The notes beneath the pieces are model-generated. The model searched no databases and was not told the DNA's origin. It saw only the letters and a list, made by a program, of their open reading frames with translations. A DNA stretch of 64,000 bases from Ch67 sp964491665 (lineage in GTDB: Bacteria > Pseudomonadota > Gammaproteobacteria > Pseudomonadales > Ketobacteraceae), in NCBI GenBank assembly GCA_964491665.1, contig CAZBII010000004.1:1-64000 (forward strand), given 5' to 3'. The translations under genes were made by a program, and so were the position numbers. Below are positions 18,678 to 26,138 of the stretch, piece by piece; the first letter of the stretch is position 1, and every line of letters starts with the position of its first letter.

Positions 18678-19292
18678 ATGGATTTCCGGGTTGACGAACC
18701 GCAAAAACCGCAAAGTGACTTGACGCTGGTGCTGGCCCACGGTGCTGGTGCAGGCATGGACAGCGATTTCATGCAGGCGTTGGCTACGCTGATTGCGCAG
18801 AACGGAGTCCGGGTGGCGCGGTTTGAATTTCCTTACATGGCAATGCGGCGCGAGGACGGCAAACGCAGGCCGCCGGATCGCATGCCGGTGCTGCTGGAAT
18901 GTTTTGCGCAGGCGATTGATCTGCAGGGTGGGCCAGCGCGCTGTGTGGCCGCCGGCAAATCCATGGGCGGACGCTTGGCGTCGCTGCTGCTGGCAGAGAA
19001 TGGATGCATGGCGGCGGTGTCGCTGGGCTATCCGTTTCATCCGCCGGCCAAACCCGATCAGTGGCGCAACGAACACTGGCCGCAGATTGCAGAGCCCTGG
19101 CTGATCGTGCAGGGCGAGCGTGATCCGTTTGGTACGCGCGCGGAAGTGGAACGGGCAGGTGTGCCGGCTGAAGTGTTGTGGTTGCCGGACGGTGATCATG
19201 ATTTCAAGCCGCGCCAGCGCAGTGGTTTTACCGTGCAGCAGCATTGGCAAACGGCCGCAGCAAAGGTGGCGTGGTTTGTCCGGCAGTTGTGA
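18678..19292 (+). CDS. Small alpha/beta hydrolase (dienelactone-hydrolase/KAN2-like)
   Basis: 204 residues. LAHGAGAGMDSDFM near the N-terminus and the nucleophile elbow GKSMGGRLAS are visible, with a late Asp (GERDPFG) and His (DGDHDF) completing the Ser-Asp-His triad. The set matches the small hydrolases often annotated as alpha/beta family hydrolase or YheT/Tex30-like. No signal peptide. Substrate unknown. It is divergent from rdgC, with start codons 69 bp apart. Confidence 0.82.
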   Translation: MDFRVDEPQKPQSDLTLVLAHGAGAGMDSDFMQALATLIAQNGVRVARFEFPYMAMRREDGKRRPPDRMPVLLECFAQAIDLQGGPARCVAAGKSMGGRLASLLLAENGCMAAVSLGYPFHPPAKPDQWRNEHWPQIAEPWLIVQGERDPFGTRAEVERAGVPAEVLWLPDGDHDFKPRQRSGFTVQQHWQTAAAKVAWFVRQL

Positions 19293-19337
19293 TCAGTCCA
19301 TTATGGGCAGTCAAAAAATGATGTGGAGTGGTGGTTC

Positions 19338-19796
19338 ATGAACAGATGGCAACAGGGTTTTCTGGTGAGTGCGCTTGTGCTGCTGGGCGGATGCGAGAAG
19401 CTGAAAAACACGCCGGTGGATGTGTCGGACACGCCCTTGCGTGGATACTGGGTCGGGGAGCAACACACCGACGGTGCCAGCGTTCAGAATCATGACCGCC
19501 TGTTCATCCATCTGCGCGATGACGGTTATGCCGCCTATGTTTTCCTGTCCTGCGAAAGTCGCGACGGTCAGGTGTATCAGAAAAAACTGGATTTGGGTTA
19601 TATGCCGGTGGTGAGACTGACTACCACCAAAATGGTCGTGCAGTCACTTCCGCTGACGCCGAAATTCGAATTCACGCTGGGCGACTGGCCGGATGAAAGC
19701 AGCGCGGTCTGGGTGGTGGATAATGTGCCTTTAAATCCGGTGGCGGCAGCGGATGTGCCAGACACCAAAACCTGGCAGTGTGCCAGCGGCGAGTGA
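19338..19796 (+). CDS. Small predicted lipoprotein
   Basis: 152 residues from the ATG at 19338; the in-frame ATG at 19323 has no benefit. N-terminal MNRWQQGFLVSALVLL followed by lipobox LLGGC, so the mature protein starts at Cys and is lipid-anchored. The mature part is about 135 residues and beta-rich, with WVGEQHTDG and FIHLRDDGYAAYV. I do not recognise the family. It lies 45 bp after the hydrolase gene and may be cotranscribed with it. Confidence 0.7.
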   Translation: MNRWQQGFLVSALVLLGGCEKLKNTPVDVSDTPLRGYWVGEQHTDGASVQNHDRLFIHLRDDGYAAYVFLSCESRDGQVYQKKLDLGYMPVVRLTTTKMVVQSLPLTPKFEFTLGDWPDESSAVWVVDNVPLNPVAAADVPDTKTWQCASGE

Positions 19797-19811
19797 GCCG
19801 CGCCGGATCCG

Positions 19812-20609
19812 TCAGCGCAGCAGGAAATCGTTGAAGACGAACATCAGGATCTCCACGGCAATCAGCCAGATGATGATCCATTCCAGCGTGGCGGAGTGCT
19901 TGTGTTTCTGCTCATCCGCCAGCATCTCAAACAGCTCATGCACGGTTTCCAGCCGGGTCGACAGTACCTGCGTGCGGTTGCGGATTTCCAGATAGTTGGC
20001 CGCGTGCTGGTAGACCGGTTCCAGCTCCGGGTATTCCCAGAAAAATTCCGGCGTGTCCAGCAGATCGTAACGCACGATGATGTCGCTTTTGGTGAGGAAC
20101 AGGCGGCCGCGGATCTGCGCCAGTTCCCGCCGCGACAGATTGGTTTTGCCGGTTTCCGCCAGCGTGCGCGGGATCTGCGCGGTGGACTGCATGGTGCGCG
20201 ACACCAGCGTTTCAAAGGTGGACAGCTTGATCGACTGCGCCATGGCATGCGATACCGCCAGCAGATGCAGCGGACTGGTGTCGGTGAGATAAATGTGGTC
20301 GCGCTGGATGCGGAACTGGTCGGCCGTTGTGGAAAACAGGAAGCGCTCGCTCTCCGGATCGGTGTAGGGATTGTTGCGGTATTCCTGCAGGCGCTTCTGC
20401 AGTGCGTCGCGTTCATCGCTGGACCATTGCCAGGTAATGATGACGCCATAGGCGAAGATAAACGCAAAGCGGCCGTCCCGCTCGATATGCAGCGCGTCGC
20501 GGAACAGGGTGGCGCGTTCTTCCTGCATCAGGTCGCGGCTCAGTTCGTTGAACTGGAAACTTTCCGCCACGGCAATGGCAAAGGTTTCGCGGGAGGTGCT
20601 GGACGTCAT
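19812..20609 (-). CDS. RMD1/DUF155 family protein
   Basis: 265 residues. Signature segments of the DUF155/RMD1 family: FAYGVIITWQWS, LTDTSPLHLLAVSHAMAQSIKL, LFLTKSDIIVRYDLLDTPEFFWE and a C-terminal transmembrane helix (WIIIWLIAVEILMFVF). Yeast and human relatives are mitochondrial inner-membrane proteins; bacterial function is unknown. The start overlaps the end of the PRPP-synthetase-like gene by 4 bp, so translation is probably coupled in a three-gene leftward operon. Confidence 0.88.
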   Translation of the reverse strand: MTSSTSRETFAIAVAESFQFNELSRDLMQEERATLFRDALHIERDGRFAFIFAYGVIITWQWSSDERDALQKRLQEYRNNPYTDPESERFLFSTTADQFRIQRDHIYLTDTSPLHLLAVSHAMAQSIKLSTFETLVSRTMQSTAQIPRTLAETGKTNLSRRELAQIRGRLFLTKSDIIVRYDLLDTPEFFWEYPELEPVYQHAANYLEIRNRTQVLSTRLETVHELFEMLADEQKHKHSATLEWIIIWLIAVEILMFVFNDFLLR

Positions 20610-21508
20610 TGCGGTTCACCCAACAGGTCGTGAATGCCGTCTACCAGCAGTGGCGTGAGGTCGATGCAGCTGGTGACATGGGGAATGGATGTGGTGCTCC
20701 AGATGTGGCGGATGCCGGCGTCGTTCATGCCGGCTTCGGCGCCCGGTGCGAACAGGGCGTGGGTGCAGATGGCGTCGACTTCGCGGACGCCGGCGTTGCG
20801 CAGCGCAATCGCCGTTTCCATCATGGTTTTGCCGGAACTGATCACATCGTCCACCAGAATTGCGGTCTTGTTCTGGTAAGTGTAGGCGGGGAGTGTGATT
20901 TTTACCTGACGGTCGCCGAAACGTTCCTTGCGGGCGATTACAAAATCCAGTCCGCACTGGGCGGCGACCTGTTCCACCCATTGCTGTGATTCTTCGTCGG
21001 GGCCGACCAGGATGCCGGTGTGTGCGGGCTGTTCGTGCAACTGCTTCTGGAGGAACTGACCCAGCAATGGCGCGGCCGTTTTGGCCACGCAGCTGCAATG
21101 CGGCAGGGCTTCACTGAGCCGGTGCACGCGATGCAGGTGCGGGTCAACCGTCACCAGATCATCCACCCATTCCGATAGCAGCTCGCCGATGATGCGCTGG
21201 CTGATGGCTTGCCCCGGCTTGAATGCCATGTCCTGCCGCATGTAGCACAGGTAGGGCGTCACCAGCACCACGCGCTTGCAGCCCTGTTTGCGCGCAGCCT
21301 CAAATGCCAGCAGCAGCTCGATCAGCTTGGCGTTGGGATCATGCAGGCTGCGAAAAAAAATCACGGTGCGGCTGAGTTTTGCCGGCACGGTCACCAGACT
21401 TTCGCCATCGGGAAAGCGGTGTATGTCGACGCTGGCGTAATCGCAGTGCAACGCTGCCGCCAGTGCACGGGCTGCCGAATCGCATTCAGGAAATCCAAGT
21501 AGATGCAT
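20606..21508 (-). CDS. Ribose-phosphate pyrophosphokinase family protein
   Basis: 300 residues. RFPDGESLV near the N-terminus, LVTPYLCYMRQDMAFKPGQAIS (ATP/flexible region) and the PRPP-binding loop ILVDDVISSGKTM are characteristic of Prs. It is shorter than housekeeping Prs (about 315 residues) and diverges at the first signature, so it is probably a paralogue specialised with the neighbouring phosphorylase. Prs makes 5-phosphoribosyl 1-diphosphate from ribose 5-phosphate and ATP; a related 1,5-bisphosphate reaction is possible but unproven. It lies 5 bp after the phosphorylase gene. Confidence 0.88.
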   Translation of the reverse strand: MHLLGFPECDSAARALAAALHCDYASVDIHRFPDGESLVTVPAKLSRTVIFFRSLHDPNAKLIELLLAFEAARKQGCKRVVLVTPYLCYMRQDMAFKPGQAISQRIIGELLSEWVDDLVTVDPHLHRVHRLSEALPHCSCVAKTAAPLLGQFLQKQLHEQPAHTGILVGPDEESQQWVEQVAAQCGLDFVIARKERFGDRQVKITLPAYTYQNKTAILVDDVISSGKTMMETAIALRNAGVREVDAICTHALFAPGAEAGMNDAGIRHIWSTTSIPHVTSCIDLTPLLVDGIHDLLGEPQ

Positions 21509-21513
21509 GGTGT

Positions 21514-23055
21514 TTAGTCCAGCCAGGAAATGAGTTCGTGGGGCTGGTCGCTGATGCGATAGCCTTGATGTTGCTGCGCCAGACGCGTGGCGAATTCAAA
21601 ATCGGAAGGAAATTCGGCGTGGATGCGGAACAGCGGATCGCCGGCCTTCACGCTGTCGCCGAGTTTTTTCAGCAGCACCACGCCAGCGCCCTTGTCCAGC
21701 GGCGCGCCGGCCAGACGGGCAATGCGCGCCATGATCAGGTTGTCGATTTCCACCACGGTGCCGCTGGATATTGCCGCAATCTCGCGGGTGAGATGCCCCA
21801 CGGGAAAGTGCGCGGTCTGCTTGCCCTGCGCGTCGATGATCTGGTTCATTTTTTCCATGGCGCGGCCGGAATCCAGAATGTTGCGCGCAATGTCGTAACC
21901 TTCGCCGCCCCGTACGTCGGCGTCGAATTCGATCAGGCGTCCGGCCAGCTGCAGGGATTTTTCCCGCAGGTCGTGGGGCGCGTCGGGATCGTTCTTCAGC
22001 ACCTGCATTACGTCGCGACATTCCAGCACCGGACCGATGCCGCGTCCGATGGGCTGGCGACCGTCGGTGATCACGACCTGCGTTACCAGTCCGATGCGGT
22101 CGCCCACATATTCAAACAGCTTGCGCAGCTGCATGGCTTCCTTCATGGTGCGCACCTTGGCGCGCGGTCCGGCGGGAATGTCGATCAGCAGATGGGTGGA
22201 ACCGCAGGCGCGTTTCTTGGACAGGATCGACGCCACCATCTGCGCCTGCGAATCGATGGCCAGCGGCCGTTCCACCGAGATCAGGATGTCGTCCGCCGGC
22301 GCCAGTTTCGCGGTGCCGCCCCAGGCCAGACAGCCGCGCTGTTCACGCACGATCTGGTCGAGCCGTTCCATCGGCAGGTCCACGTTGGCCAGCACTTCCA
22401 TGGTGTCAGCGGTGCCAGCGGGAGAAGTAATCGCGCGGCTTGAGGTTTTCGGACACAGCAGACCGAACGCCGCCACGATCGGCACCACAATCATCGACGT
22501 GCGGTTGCCGGGAATGCCGCCGATGCAGTGCTTGTCCACCACGATGTTTTCCTTCCAGTCCAGCTGCTGGCCGGAGTTCACCATGGCGCGGGTGAGGAAC
22601 AGGATTTCATCGCGGTCCAGCCCGGCTTCCGACACGGCGACAATGAACGCGGCGATTTCGGTTTTGGAATAGCGGTTGGCGGCGATGTCGAGAATGATCT
22701 CGTTGAGCTTGTCCTGATTCAGGCGATTGCCGCCCAGTTTCTGCCGCACGAATTCCATGGAGTGGGGCGGCTCGGCGTGATTCACCCGCACCTGTGTTTG
22801 CGCCGGCAGGTTCAGGTTGGCGAAGGCCTGTTCCGACAGACCCAGTTCGTGCGGCGACACGATGCAGTCGTCGTCCACCACGTTCAGCACGGCGAGGATC
22901 TTGCTGCCGTCCTGCTGGATTTCGATCTTGCTCAGGGCCTGGAAGCCCTCGGCCTTGTACAGCGGGCAGTCGCGGTGCAGGTAGGCGACGTTTTCATGGT
23001 AGGTGTCGATGGCCACCCGTTTCAGGCTGAGGGTGGACTGGGGCGTGTCGTTCAT
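21514..23055 (-). CDS. Thymidine/AMP phosphorylase family protein (long form)
   Basis: 513 residues from the ATG at 23055 (GGGAACCGCGC upstream); an upstream extension to 23121 is unsupported. The core has DKHCIGGIPGNRTSM (phosphate-binding Lys and Ser region), SRAITSPAGTADTMEV and KKRACGSTHLLIDIP. About 85 extra N-terminal residues relative to DeoA (about 440) match the archaeal AMP-phosphorylase layout. The likely reaction is phosphorolysis of a nucleoside or nucleotide to base plus ribose phosphate. Pairing with a PRPP-synthetase-like gene suggests ribose-phosphate salvage. The prophage now sits 111 bp upstream of its start. Confidence 0.86.
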   Translation of the reverse strand: MNDTPQSTLSLKRVAIDTYHENVAYLHRDCPLYKAEGFQALSKIEIQQDGSKILAVLNVVDDDCIVSPHELGLSEQAFANLNLPAQTQVRVNHAEPPHSMEFVRQKLGGNRLNQDKLNEIILDIAANRYSKTEIAAFIVAVSEAGLDRDEILFLTRAMVNSGQQLDWKENIVVDKHCIGGIPGNRTSMIVVPIVAAFGLLCPKTSSRAITSPAGTADTMEVLANVDLPMERLDQIVREQRGCLAWGGTAKLAPADDILISVERPLAIDSQAQMVASILSKKRACGSTHLLIDIPAGPRAKVRTMKEAMQLRKLFEYVGDRIGLVTQVVITDGRQPIGRGIGPVLECRDVMQVLKNDPDAPHDLREKSLQLAGRLIEFDADVRGGEGYDIARNILDSGRAMEKMNQIIDAQGKQTAHFPVGHLTREIAAISSGTVVEIDNLIMARIARLAGAPLDKGAGVVLLKKLGDSVKAGDPLFRIHAEFPSDFEFATRLAQQHQGYRISDQPHELISWLD

Positions 23056-23684
23056 GCGCGGTTCCCGGAATGTTCGCGAACAGAATGCATTGATTCTAAA
23101 ACCAGATCTGCAAAAGCACACCCTGATTCCTGTGCGAACAACGGGTTAGCTGCGCTGGCGCAGGGTGTAAGGGGACACAAGGTCTGAGATAACCGGTAGT
23201 AAATGGAATTTGGCGGTGGCAAGTGGTAGAAGCCAGAGACGGCGGGGCTTTGCGGGGAGTCGACCCCAGCGCGAGCGCGCCGGCCGCGAGAGGGTGTAAA
23301 TTGAGACATCCGGGAAAACGGGCGCTTTGTGCCAGATGAGGTGAGAGACAGCGCGCCGCCCCCTAACTTGCGTTTAAGAACGGGTTCAGTCTTTTTTAAA
23401 AGCAGGTGCTCCACCAGCCGATCCAGCGCCTTTACCTGGTAGCGCAACCGCTCCAGCTCTTTCTGCAATTCCTGGTCGGCGGCGCGGCGGCCAGGGTCGT
23501 CAGGCCCCTGGTGGGGCTTGTCTGACTGCCGGCGCCTGGGGCCGTTGTTGCCGTTGACGATGACCACCGTGCTGTTATCGCCCACGTTGCCCACCGTAAT
23601 GTTTTTACTTGTTTTCTCGCCATCCTTGCTGTCCTTACCATCCCTGAGCAACCCATCGATCTGCTTCAGTAAATCGTCCAGCAT
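23052..23684 (-). CDS. Left-end accessory protein; frame runs out of the prophage into host DNA
   Basis: 210 codons from the ATG at 23684 (RBS TGAGGAAT on the minus strand). The first 173 codons are phage DNA, ending exactly at the phage terminus; the last 37 come from host DNA and stop at the phosphorylase start codon. Residues 1-25 are a charged helix (MLDDLLKQIDGLL). Then comes a short beta-like stretch NITVGNVGDNSTVVIVNGN, a charged linker and a coiled coil (ELQKELERLRYQVKALDRL). The part past about residue 115 overlies transposase-binding sites and may not be true protein. It is oriented like the repressor, so it may be expressed in the lysogen. Family unknown. Confidence 0.55.
   Translation of the reverse strand: MLDDLLKQIDGLLRDGKDSKDGEKTSKNITVGNVGDNSTVVIVNGNNGPRRRQSDKPHQGPDDPGRRAADQELQKELERLRYQVKALDRLVEHLLLKKTEPVLKRKLGGGALSLTSSGTKRPFSRMSQFTPSRGRRARAGVDSPQSPAVSGFYHLPPPNSIYYRLSQTLCPLTPCASAANPLFAQESGCAFADLVLESMHSVREHSGNRA
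23161..23165. repeat. Target-site duplication, left copy (CAGGG)
   Basis: CAGGG lies directly before the TGTA left terminus of the prophage and is repeated directly after the right terminus at 60967-60971. Five bases is the duplication length made by Mu-type transposition. Confidence 0.93.
23166..23349 (+). other. Prophage left end with four transposase-binding-like sites
   Basis: TGTA terminus at 23166, then TGAGAT (23185-23190), AGAGAC (23235-23240), TGAGAC (23302-23307) and AGAGAC (23344-23349), each in the same orientation. Several share GC-rich sequence after the box (GGCGGGGC, GCGCGCCGC), as does the right end. The pattern resembles the multiple MuA attL sites of Mu. Confidence 0.78.
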
Positions 23685-23784
23685 ATTCCTCAACCCAAAT
23701 AGAAATAGATCCAGGCACACTGCTTTCCCGGTCGGGTAATGCCGTGTGCAAAGCCTGCCACCACTTGGCAACAGGTAAAGCCAT

Positions 23785-23998
23785 GTTCAACTTCCAGTAT
23801 TAAACTTGAACCTTTGCGTTCAACTTTATTATCAGCGTTCAAGTTGAACGTATGTTTATGTTTTATATGGCTTTATTTGGTTTGCTCAGCAACGTGGAGC
23901 TAATGGTTAAGTTGAACGTGTATCTAGCGAAAGCGTCATTTTCTCAAGGGAGAAAGTGACGTCGTTGCCATCCGGAATCTGGCGCGTCACATTCAACC
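23785..23998. repeat. Cluster of GTTCAAC half-sites in an AT-rich gap
   Basis: The 387-bp gap between the left-end gene and the repressor holds no convincing gene. Its repeats are GTTCAACTT (23785), AACTTGAAC (23803), CGTTCAACTT (23817), the palindrome CGTTCAAGTTGAACG (23836-23850), AAGTTGAACG (23909) and ATTCAACC (23991). Spaced half-sites plus one perfect dyad suggest binding sites for a regulator, perhaps the phage repressor or an accessory-gene regulator. No ligand protein can be assigned. Confidence 0.65.
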
Positions 23999-24071
23999 AT
24001 AACTAATTGATATACATGAAAATAAGCCCATTAAAATAGTGCTCTTGTATAAAAATAGAATCTGACGCGCA

Positions 24072-24530
24072 TTAACGAAATGCTGCCAGCTCAATGACGT
24101 TGTTTAAGCTGGCTTCGTCCATCTCTTTGCCCTGCCGTTGAACGTATTCGTACAGCAAGCGGATTATGCGGGCCTGGGCTTCTGGCTTCAGCGTTACCCC
24201 CCGATCCTGGAACAGGCGCAGGGTCTTGGTCATTACCTCTTCCAGCTTGTCGTAGTCGATCTGGGGCTGCCCTAGCGGTGGAATCTCTTTGCCGGTGGCC
24301 AACCATTGGACGGTGACACCGGCAACCTTAGCCATGGCCACCACTTTATCCAAACCAGGAACCGATTGGGCAGCCAAATACTTCCTCACCAAACTCTGTG
24401 CAATGCCCGTTTTCTTCTCCATGGAGTACGGGGTGATGCTCCCCATTGCATCTCCAAGTCGCGCCGCAAATGCGTCAAGGTTAAAACCCGTAACATTGAC
24501 GTCGGCATCTTCAGAAGGTTGACCGGTCAT
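24072..24530 (-). CDS. Phage repressor (helix-turn-helix, immunity)
   Basis: 152 residues. An N-terminal HTH region (MEKKTGIAQSLVRKYLAAQSVPG, DKVVAMAKVAGVTVQWLATG) is followed by a C-terminal helical part (EEVMTKTLRLFQDRGVTLKPEAQARIIRLLYEYV). This form is common in repressors of Mu-like phages of Pseudomonas-type hosts. It has no protease domain, so it is not a LexA-type self-cleaving repressor. It is divergent from ner across a 159-bp control region, which is the classical immunity layout. Confidence 0.85.
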   Translation of the reverse strand: MTGQPSEDADVNVTGFNLDAFAARLGDAMGSITPYSMEKKTGIAQSLVRKYLAAQSVPGLDKVVAMAKVAGVTVQWLATGKEIPPLGQPQIDYDKLEEVMTKTLRLFQDRGVTLKPEAQARIIRLLYEYVQRQGKEMDEASLNNVIELAAFR

Positions 24531-24553
24531 ACTTAGTCCTAAGCATTTGATTA

Positions 24554-24622
24554 ATAAAGACTTACTAATTTTTCGTCTTTATGGAGCAAGATTTTTAAGG
24601 TTGACGCGCTCTCTGATCTTGC
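24554..24622. promoter_or_regulatory. Operator dyads in the repressor/ner control region
   Basis: Two inverted repeats lie between the divergent repressor and ner genes: ATAAAGAC (24554-24561) with GTCTTTAT (24575-24582), and GCAAGAT (24586-24592) with ATCTTGC (24616-24622). Their placement next to the early promoter suits repressor or Ner binding. Which protein binds which dyad cannot be told. Confidence 0.6.
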
Positions 24623-24647
24623 ATTCGTCTCTATAGAGCACTATATT
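24619..24647 (+). promoter_or_regulatory. Predicted early lytic promoter
   Basis: TTGCAT (24619-24624), a 17-bp spacer and TATATT (24642-24647), 42 bp before the ner start. Its -35 overlaps the right arm of the GCAAGAT/ATCTTGC dyad, so a bound repressor would block it. Confidence 0.6.
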
Positions 24648-24689
24648 TGAATCATGAAACACGCAACCACCTGAAAGGAAACGTTATTC

Positions 24690-24977
24690 ATGACCCAAAA
24701 GAAACGCCCTAAAAAAGCGGAGCCAGAAAACTGGCACCGCGCCGATATCGTCGCCGCTTTACGCAAGGCTGGAACCAGCCTGCGCAAGCTCGCCAAGCAT
24801 CACGGCTACAAGTGCTCCACCACGTTGATCAACGCCATGGAGCGTCCCTGGCCGAAAGGCGAACGGCTGATCGCCGAAGCGATCGGTGTGCACCCGGCCA
24901 CCATCTGGCCGAGTCGTTACCAAGGCAAGGATAGCACCCTGACGGATAAAGAAAAAACCACTCAAGAAGCAGCATAA
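24690..24977 (+). CDS. ner: Ner-like DNA-binding protein (negative regulator of early transcription)
   Basis: 95 residues. NWHRADIVAALRKAGTSLRKLAK and ERPWPKGERLIAEAIGVHP, ending IWPSRY, match Mu Ner and the SfsB/Nlp family almost motif for motif. In Mu, Ner turns down early and repressor transcription after infection. RBS AAAGGAAA precedes the ATG. It is the first rightward gene, as in Mu. A weak hairpin followed by five T (CAGGC/GCCTG, 25048-25065) lies before the next gene. Confidence 0.9.
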   Translation: MTQKKRPKKAEPENWHRADIVAALRKAGTSLRKLAKHHGYKCSTTLINAMERPWPKGERLIAEAIGVHPATIWPSRYQGKDSTLTDKEKTTQEAA

Positions 24978-25104
24978 CCCGGCCCTCTCCGGCCCCGTTC
25001 GTTTCGACGTGAACAGGTTATGCGCCGGGGAGTGGTCGGGCTAGATGCAGGCTCTGCCTGTTTTTGGAACCAGCAATTTACCCACTGGGTACAAGAGGCC
25101 CCGC

Positions 25105-25413
25105 ATGAGCACCGATAAATCGATAAGAAAAGCAGTGGAACTGATCAAAAGCCTGTTGCCGGCAAACCTTCAGGAGATGACGCCGGAACGCCAAGTTCAA
25201 CACCTCGAAACCGCACGCAATCAGATCGATGGAATCAGCTGGCTGCTGATCGCTGAAGCGCGCTGGAATGGCCCCATAGGCGAGTGGGTTAAAGCACAGC
25301 TGGATGAGCTGGATGCGCGCCTGCACCCGCTGCAGGACGCAAAGATCGATGCGCTGCTGGAAAAAGTGGAATCAGACCTTCAGCTGCAGGGGTGCCGCCA
25401 TGAAGCCGCATAA
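25105..25413 (+). CDS. Early phage protein of unknown function
   Basis: 102 residues from the ATG at 25105 (AAGAGG upstream); the in-frame ATG at 25045 lies inside a small hairpin. Predicted mostly helical and charged (AVELIKSLLPANLQEMT, AQLDELDARLHPLQDAKIDALLEKVE). I do not recognise the family. Its end overlaps the next gene by 14 bp, so it belongs to the early operon. Confidence 0.65.
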   Translation: MSTDKSIRKAVELIKSLLPANLQEMTPERQVQHLETARNQIDGISWLLIAEARWNGPIGEWVKAQLDELDARLHPLQDAKIDALLEKVESDLQLQGCRHEAA

Positions 25414-25645
25414 CCTGGACGTGATGATTTCGGTGGCCACCGTCAATGAAACCGCTGTGTGCCTGATTACCGGCACTGCGCTGGTTGGCAACGATGAAAC
25501 GGTCTTCCTGCGGGGCGTTGAGGAAATCATCGAGTTGGCGCGCTCCATGGCGCCCGATGAAGTTGCGATGCTCTGGGAAGCGTTCGAGCGGATGCAACGC
25601 TGCCTGTGTTCGCTGTTGCAAGAGAAAAACCGGATCCAGCGGTAA
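25400..25645 (+). CDS. Early phage protein of unknown function
   Basis: 81 residues from the ATG at 25400. N-terminal beta-like stretch with TALVGNDETVFLRGVEEIIELARSM, then helical (DEVAMLWEAFERMQRCL). No recognised family or metal site. It overlaps the preceding gene by 14 bp and is followed 10 bp later by the next early gene, which has a strong RBS. Confidence 0.62.
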   Translation: MKPHNLDVMISVATVNETAVCLITGTALVGNDETVFLRGVEEIIELARSMAPDEVAMLWEAFERMQRCLCSLLQEKNRIQR

Positions 25646-25655
25646 GGGGGCTGCC

Positions 25656-26138
25656 ATGACACGTAAGCGTTGGATAGCCAAGCGCCCTCAATCCATTCAG
25701 GAGGCCATCCGCCTGGACCTGGATTTTGCTCTTCACAAACACAATCGCTCTGTTGCGCGCGTAGGTGAACTGTGCGGCGTCACTGAGTGGACCATTTACA
25801 AGTGGATGCAGGAAGGCAGCATCCCGTCGATCCGCATCCGCCCTTTTGAATTTGCCTGCGGCGCCACGTTCGTCACGCAGTACATCGGCCTGTCGGCTGG
25901 GAAGCTGCTGATCGACATTCCCGCCGGGCGCGATGTGGATCAAGGCGACCTGCTGGATCTGCAAAACACGATGAACGACGCCGTGCGGTTGCTGACGGAT
26001 TTCTACCGGGGCAAGGCCAACAGCAATGACGTGCTGCTGGGCGTGACGGCTGCCATGGAGCAGATGGCCGGGCATCGGGAGAACGTGCGCAAGCATGCTG
26101 AACCTGAGCTGGCGCTGTTTGGGGAGGATGGCGAATGA
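25656..26138 (+). CDS. Early phage protein with probable helix-turn-helix
   Basis: 160 residues from the ATG at 25656 (RBS AAGGGGG). Near residues 30-55 the segment VARVGELCGVTEWTIYKWMQEG reads as a helix-turn-helix, followed by RIRPFEFACGATFVTQYIG. The C-terminal half is helical. Such proteins sit directly before the transposase in several Mu-like phages. It may be a regulator or a transposition accessory protein. It overlaps the transposase start by 4 bp. Confidence 0.68.
   Translation: MTRKRWIAKRPQSIQEAIRLDLDFALHKHNRSVARVGELCGVTEWTIYKWMQEGSIPSIRIRPFEFACGATFVTQYIGLSAGKLLIDIPAGRDVDQGDLLDLQNTMNDAVRLLTDFYRGKANSNDVLLGVTAAMEQMAGHRENVRKHAEPELALFGEDGE

Noticed and set aside
23292..23310. GTGTAAATTGAGACA as an alternative left phage terminus
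   Set aside because: Its TGAGA box is only a few bases from the TG instead of at base 20, and no matching target duplication lies beside it, unlike 23166.
25048..25065. Small hairpin with five T as a terminator after ner
   Set aside because: The stem is only 5 bp and would cut off the early operon; at most it is an attenuator, so it is mentioned under ner but not listed.
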